From the NCBI GenBank assembly GCA_030043395.1, contig JASHXW010000526.1:1-7308 (forward strand): DNA of 7,308 nucleotides, read 5' to 3'. Below, piece by piece: positions 5,131 to 7,308 of this stretch (position 1 is its first letter; every line of letters begins with the position of its first letter). The position numbers and the translations under genes are program-made. The notes beneath the pieces are model-generated. The model was not told the DNA's origin. It searched no databases and saw nothing but the letters and a program-made list of their open reading frames with translations. The DNA comes from Streptosporangiaceae bacterium. Its GTDB lineage: Bacteria; Actinomycetota; Actinomycetes; Streptosporangiales; Streptosporangiaceae.

Positions 5131-6387
5131 ATGAGCGAGCACATCAGTTCGGGCTCAGGCGGATCCGGCGGCGGGCGGGTACTGCAGGGCGGACGGCAGC
5201 GGAGCGGTTACCAGCGGCGGGCGGTGCTGGCCGGCGCCGCCGCTGCAGGAGCCGGCGTGGCTGCTGGCCTGGCCGGGCGGGCCGGGGTGGCCAGCGCAGC
5301 GTCAGCGGCTAACGGCAAGCCGGTGCTGCTAGGCCGAGCCAACAATGAGACGGCCACCACCTCGGTCAGCAACGCCAAGGGCACCGCCCTGTCCGCCGCC
5401 ACTAGCAGCGACGGCAATTCCGCTTTGGCCGGCGCCGACACCAGCGCCCGGGGCGGCACCGGCATCACCGGCACCTCCAAGCACGGCACCGGCATCGCCG
5501 GGACCAGCCACGGCGACGGCCAGAGCGGTGTGGCCGGCACCGACGACAGCACGGGCGCCATTGGCGGCTATGGCGTGGCCGGCACGTCCACTAACGGCCA
5601 CGGCATCCACGGCACCTCAACCAACGGGACCGGCGTTCGCGCCACCTCAACCAACGGCCCTGGCGTCTACGCCTTTTCCGAGAGCAGCGTCGGGGTCTAC
5701 GGCGGTACCACCGGCAACGACGAGAACGCAGTCTTCGGCTACGACCTCAGCGCTGGCGGCGGCTACGGCGTCTACGCGAACTCCATGAAGGGCACCGCCC
5801 TGTTCGCCGCTGGAGATGCCACGGTGACTGGGACGCTGTCGAAGGGCGGCGGGTCGTTCAAGATCGACCACCCGCTGGACCCGGCCGGCCAGTACCTGTA
5901 CCACTCCTTCGTAGAGTCCCCCGACATGAAGAACGTCTACGACGGCACGGTGCGGCTGGACGCCGCGGGCCGGGCTGTGGTCCGCCTGCCGGACTGGTTC
6001 GAGGCACTCAACCGGGACTACCGCTATCAGCTCACCGCGATCGGCGGCCCGGCCGCGGACCTGCACGTCGCCGCGGAAGTCGCCGGTGGCCAGTTCGTCA
6101 TAGCCGGCGGCGCCGCAGGACAGCAGGTGTGCTGGCAGGTCACCGGCATCCGCCAGGACGCGTGGGCGAACGCGTACCGGATCCCCGTCGATGAAGCCAA
6201 GCCAGCCCAAGATCAGGGACGTTACCTGCACCCTGAACTCTATGGCGGCGAGCCGATCACTAGCATCGCCCGTGCCGAACGGCACCGCGGCGCCACCACG
6301 CCGGGCGGTGAGCGAGCCGGATCAGCCCAGTCCTGCGCCGCCATCGGAGTGGACGATGGTGCCGGTTATGCCGCGGGCTCGGTCTGA
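5131..6387 (+). CDS. Tat-exported Gly-rich repeat protein with conserved C-terminal domain
   Basis: The 418-residue protein opens with a Tat-type signal: a long polar N-region, twin arginines at 29-30 (YQRRAVLAG), an Ala/Gly hydrophobic core and Ala-x-Ala sites near 54-60. Residues about 109-196 are Gly-rich repeats (GTGITGTS, GTGIAGTS, GVAGT, three GTSTNG-type decapeptides, GVY), of the kind that build extended beta-solenoid or fibre-like stalks. From about residue 241 a distinct domain begins: SFKIDHPLDP (242-251), YLYHSFVESPDM, DWFEALNRDYRYQLTAIG, CWQVTGIRQDAWANAYRIPV, YLHPELYG (365-372). I recall this domain at the C-terminus of uncharacterised repeat proteins in several phyla, without an assigned function. 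Residues 373-418 are an Ala/Gly-rich tail beyond that domain, and its last 66 bp lie over the 3' end of the opposing SDR gene. No membrane anchor or sortase motif is visible. Likely an extracytoplasmic structural or adhesive protein; function unknown. Confidence 0.88.
   Translation: MSEHISSGSGGSGGGRVLQGGRQRSGYQRRAVLAGAAAAGAGVAAGLAGRAGVASAASAANGKPVLLGRANNETATTSVSNAKGTALSAATSSDGNSALAGADTSARGGTGITGTSKHGTGIAGTSHGDGQSGVAGTDDSTGAIGGYGVAGTSTNGHGIHGTSTNGTGVRATSTNGPGVYAFSESSVGVYGGTTGNDENAVFGYDLSAGGGYGVYANSMKGTALFAAGDATVTGTLSKGGGSFKIDHPLDPAGQYLYHSFVESPDMKNVYDGTVRLDAAGRAVVRLPDWFEALNRDYRYQLTAIGGPAADLHVAAEVAGGQFVIAGGAAGQQVCWQVTGIRQDAWANAYRIPVDEAKPAQDQGRYLHPELYGGEPITSIARAERHRGATTPGGERAGSAQSCAAIGVDDGAGYAAGSV
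5581..5670 (+). repeat. Three tandem 30-bp in-frame units
   Basis: Units 5581-5610, 5611-5640 and 5641-5670 each encode a decapeptide of the form (G/A)TSTNGxG(I/V)x. Units two and three share ACCTCAACCAACGG exactly, while unit one has synonymous changes. Imperfect relatives lie upstream from about 5455. The repeats sit inside the Tat-exported protein (residues 151-180) and probably arose by internal duplication. Confidence 0.9.
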
Positions 6388-7101
6388 GGCCAGGAAGACG
6401 TAGCTGCCAGCGTGGTCGGCGCTGCTCAGGGCGACACGCAGCGGCGTGCGGTTCTTCAGGTCTTCCTCGCGCCCCGCCGTAGCGCCGAGCACCTGCTCGC
6501 CGAGGCCCATGCTGACCGGACCGGTCAGCTCAGTCCCCAGCGTGCCGCCTGGCGCGACGCCGTTGACCCGGACGTCCGGCGCCAGCTCATGCGCGAGAGC
6601 GACAACGCAGCCGCGCACGGCGAACTTCGATGCCACGTACAAGACGCCGCCGCGGCCCGGATAGAACCCCGACGTGGAGACGGTGAGCACGACGGACCCG
6701 GCCGAGCTGCGGAGGTCCTCGAGCGCGGCCTTAACGCAGACGAGCTGGCTCAAGACGTTGACCCGGAAGATCTCCTCGAAGCCCTGGGCGAGTTGCTGGT
6801 CGTCCAGCTCGGCGAGACCCCGGTAGAAGTCGAAGATCCCCACGCAGTTGACCAGCGTGTCGATACCGCCAAGCCCGGACCTGGCGGCGTCGACGGCCAC
6901 CCGAGCGTCCGCGTGCACCGTCGCGTCACCCTGGCTGACCACGCATCCGGGCAGCTCGGCAGCCAGGCGCTCGCACTTGCCCGTGTCGATCTCCATTGCC
7001 GCGACCTGAGCGCCCTCCGCCGCGAACGCCATTACGACAGCCCGGCCGATCCCCGACCCGGCACCCACGACGAGCGCCCGCTTGCCGTCTAGCCAGCCCA
7101 T
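6322..7101 (-). CDS. cis-2,3-dihydrodiol dehydrogenase, BphB/HcaB-type SDR
   Basis: This 259-residue classical short-chain dehydrogenase most likely oxidises an aromatic cis-dihydrodiol to the catechol with NAD+, the second step after ring-hydroxylating dioxygenase attack. It shows GAGSGIG (residues 13-19), acidic MEID (36-39) favouring NAD, NCVG (85-88) in place of NNAG, N115, and the catalytic set S142, Y155, K159 (YVASK). That numbering agrees with what I recall for BphB. GWLDGKRALVVG, NCVGIFDFYRGL, GFYPGRGGVLYVASKFAVRG, HELAPDVRVNGVAPGGT and the SDGG end are typical of the HcaB/BphB branch rather than general SDRs. The true ring substrate (phenylpropionate, biphenyl, benzoate-like) is not readable. 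ATG 7101 overlaps the upstream stop as TGATG, with AGGA 9 bases before it, so translation is coupled to the preceding gene. The 3' end overlaps the convergent repeat-protein gene by 66 bp. Confidence 0.9.
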   Translation of the reverse strand: MGWLDGKRALVVGAGSGIGRAVVMAFAAEGAQVAAMEIDTGKCERLAAELPGCVVSQGDATVHADARVAVDAARSGLGGIDTLVNCVGIFDFYRGLAELDDQQLAQGFEEIFRVNVLSQLVCVKAALEDLRSSAGSVVLTVSTSGFYPGRGGVLYVASKFAVRGCVVALAHELAPDVRVNGVAPGGTLGTELTGPVSMGLGEQVLGATAGREEDLKNRTPLRVALSSADHAGSYVFLASDRARGITGTIVHSDGGAGLG

Positions 7102-7308
7102 CAGCCCGGATCCTGCCGTCCGCCGGCCCCGGACTCGCCGTCTTCCGGACCGTGCGGCGTCGCCAGCAGCCGGGCGAACAGGTCTGGGTCGGCCCAGGTC
7201 AGGGCCTCAAGTTCAAGCGGGCACAACGAGATCTCGCGGCCAGAGCTCGGCACGAAGATGCGCAGCCGCATCCCATTCCTGGTGTGCACTCGCTCGACGA
7301 CGACTTGC
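7101..7308 (-). CDS. Small protein of an aromatic-dioxygenase operon, 3' part
   Basis: The frame is open from the right edge, with 68 codons visible before the stop at 7103-7101. A GTG at 7289-7287 is internal rather than a necessary start, since VVVER precedes it in frame. The visible sequence reads RVHTRNGMRLRIFVPSSGRE, then a SLCPLELEALTW block, DPDLFARLL, then a Pro/Gly/Glu-rich end. It resembles the short actinobacterial proteins (about 90-110 residues) that databases label 'dihydrodiol dehydrogenase' by neighbourhood, found beside dioxygenase genes. I recall the LDPLELESLTW-type motif from those, but that is memory, not a search. It is too small to be an SDR and shows no Rossmann motif, so an enzymatic role is doubtful. 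The 1-base overlap with the downstream SDR start indicates an operon. Confidence 0.75.
   Translation of the reverse strand, partial: QVVVERVHTRNGMRLRIFVPSSGREISLCPLELEALTWADPDLFARLLATPHGPEDGESGAGGRQDPG

Noticed and set aside
5455..5670. Short repeats that might suggest a CRISPR array or satellite
   Set aside because: They are in-frame coding repeats with a 30-bp period, no spacers, and Gly-rich peptide conservation.
6412..7092. Plus-strand frame of 226 codons opposite the SDR
   Set aside because: It is a shadow of the BphB/HcaB-type gene; composition is Arg/Ala/Asp-rich and no motif is visible.

Overview
The window is about 7.3 kb of high-GC DNA with strongly G/C-biased third codon positions. 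It also has GTG starts, an F420-type FDOR/PPOX protein, an IclR regulator and starts that look leaderless. Together these point to an actinomycete (Actinobacteria); genus cannot be settled from the sequence. I see no tRNA, rRNA, CRISPR array, transposase or phage gene. Seven protein genes are visible, two of them cut by the window edges.

Left part (1-2419, minus strand): two exported-protein genes 26 bp apart, probably one transcript. The first (344-2419) is a secreted protein with an IPT/TIG domain followed by a PQQ-like beta-propeller. The second (317 down to the edge) has a signal peptide and the start of what looks like a right-handed beta-helix protein. Both seem to act outside the cytoplasmic membrane.

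Middle (2420-5011, plus strand): a divergent intergenic region holds an inverted repeat and a perfect 23-bp tandem duplication that copies a strong Shine-Dalgarno sequence and GTG. Next come an NAD-dependent nucleotide-sugar epimerase/dehydratase (UDP-glucose 4-epimerase type), a hairpin, an IclR-family regulator and a PPOX-fold, probably F420- or flavin-binding, oxidoreductase. The epimerase and IclR genes both have a TANNNT hexamer 6-8 bases before a start with no adjacent Shine-Dalgarno sequence, as leaderless mRNAs do.

Right part (5012-7308): a Tat-exported protein with Gly-rich decapeptide repeats and a conserved C-terminal domain of unknown function runs rightward. Its 3' end overlaps, tail to tail by 66 bp, an aromatic cis-dihydrodiol dehydrogenase (BphB/HcaB-type SDR) on the minus strand. 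That gene is translationally coupled (TGATG) to an upstream small gene that enters from the right edge. This is probably the downstream end of an aromatic ring-hydroxylating dioxygenase operon outside the window.

The least ordinary items are the duplicated ribosome-binding site before the epimerase, which creates competing start frames, and the Tat-exported repeat protein with its extended tail overlapping the dehydrogenase gene. I do not see convincing evidence of a wholly new multi-gene system.
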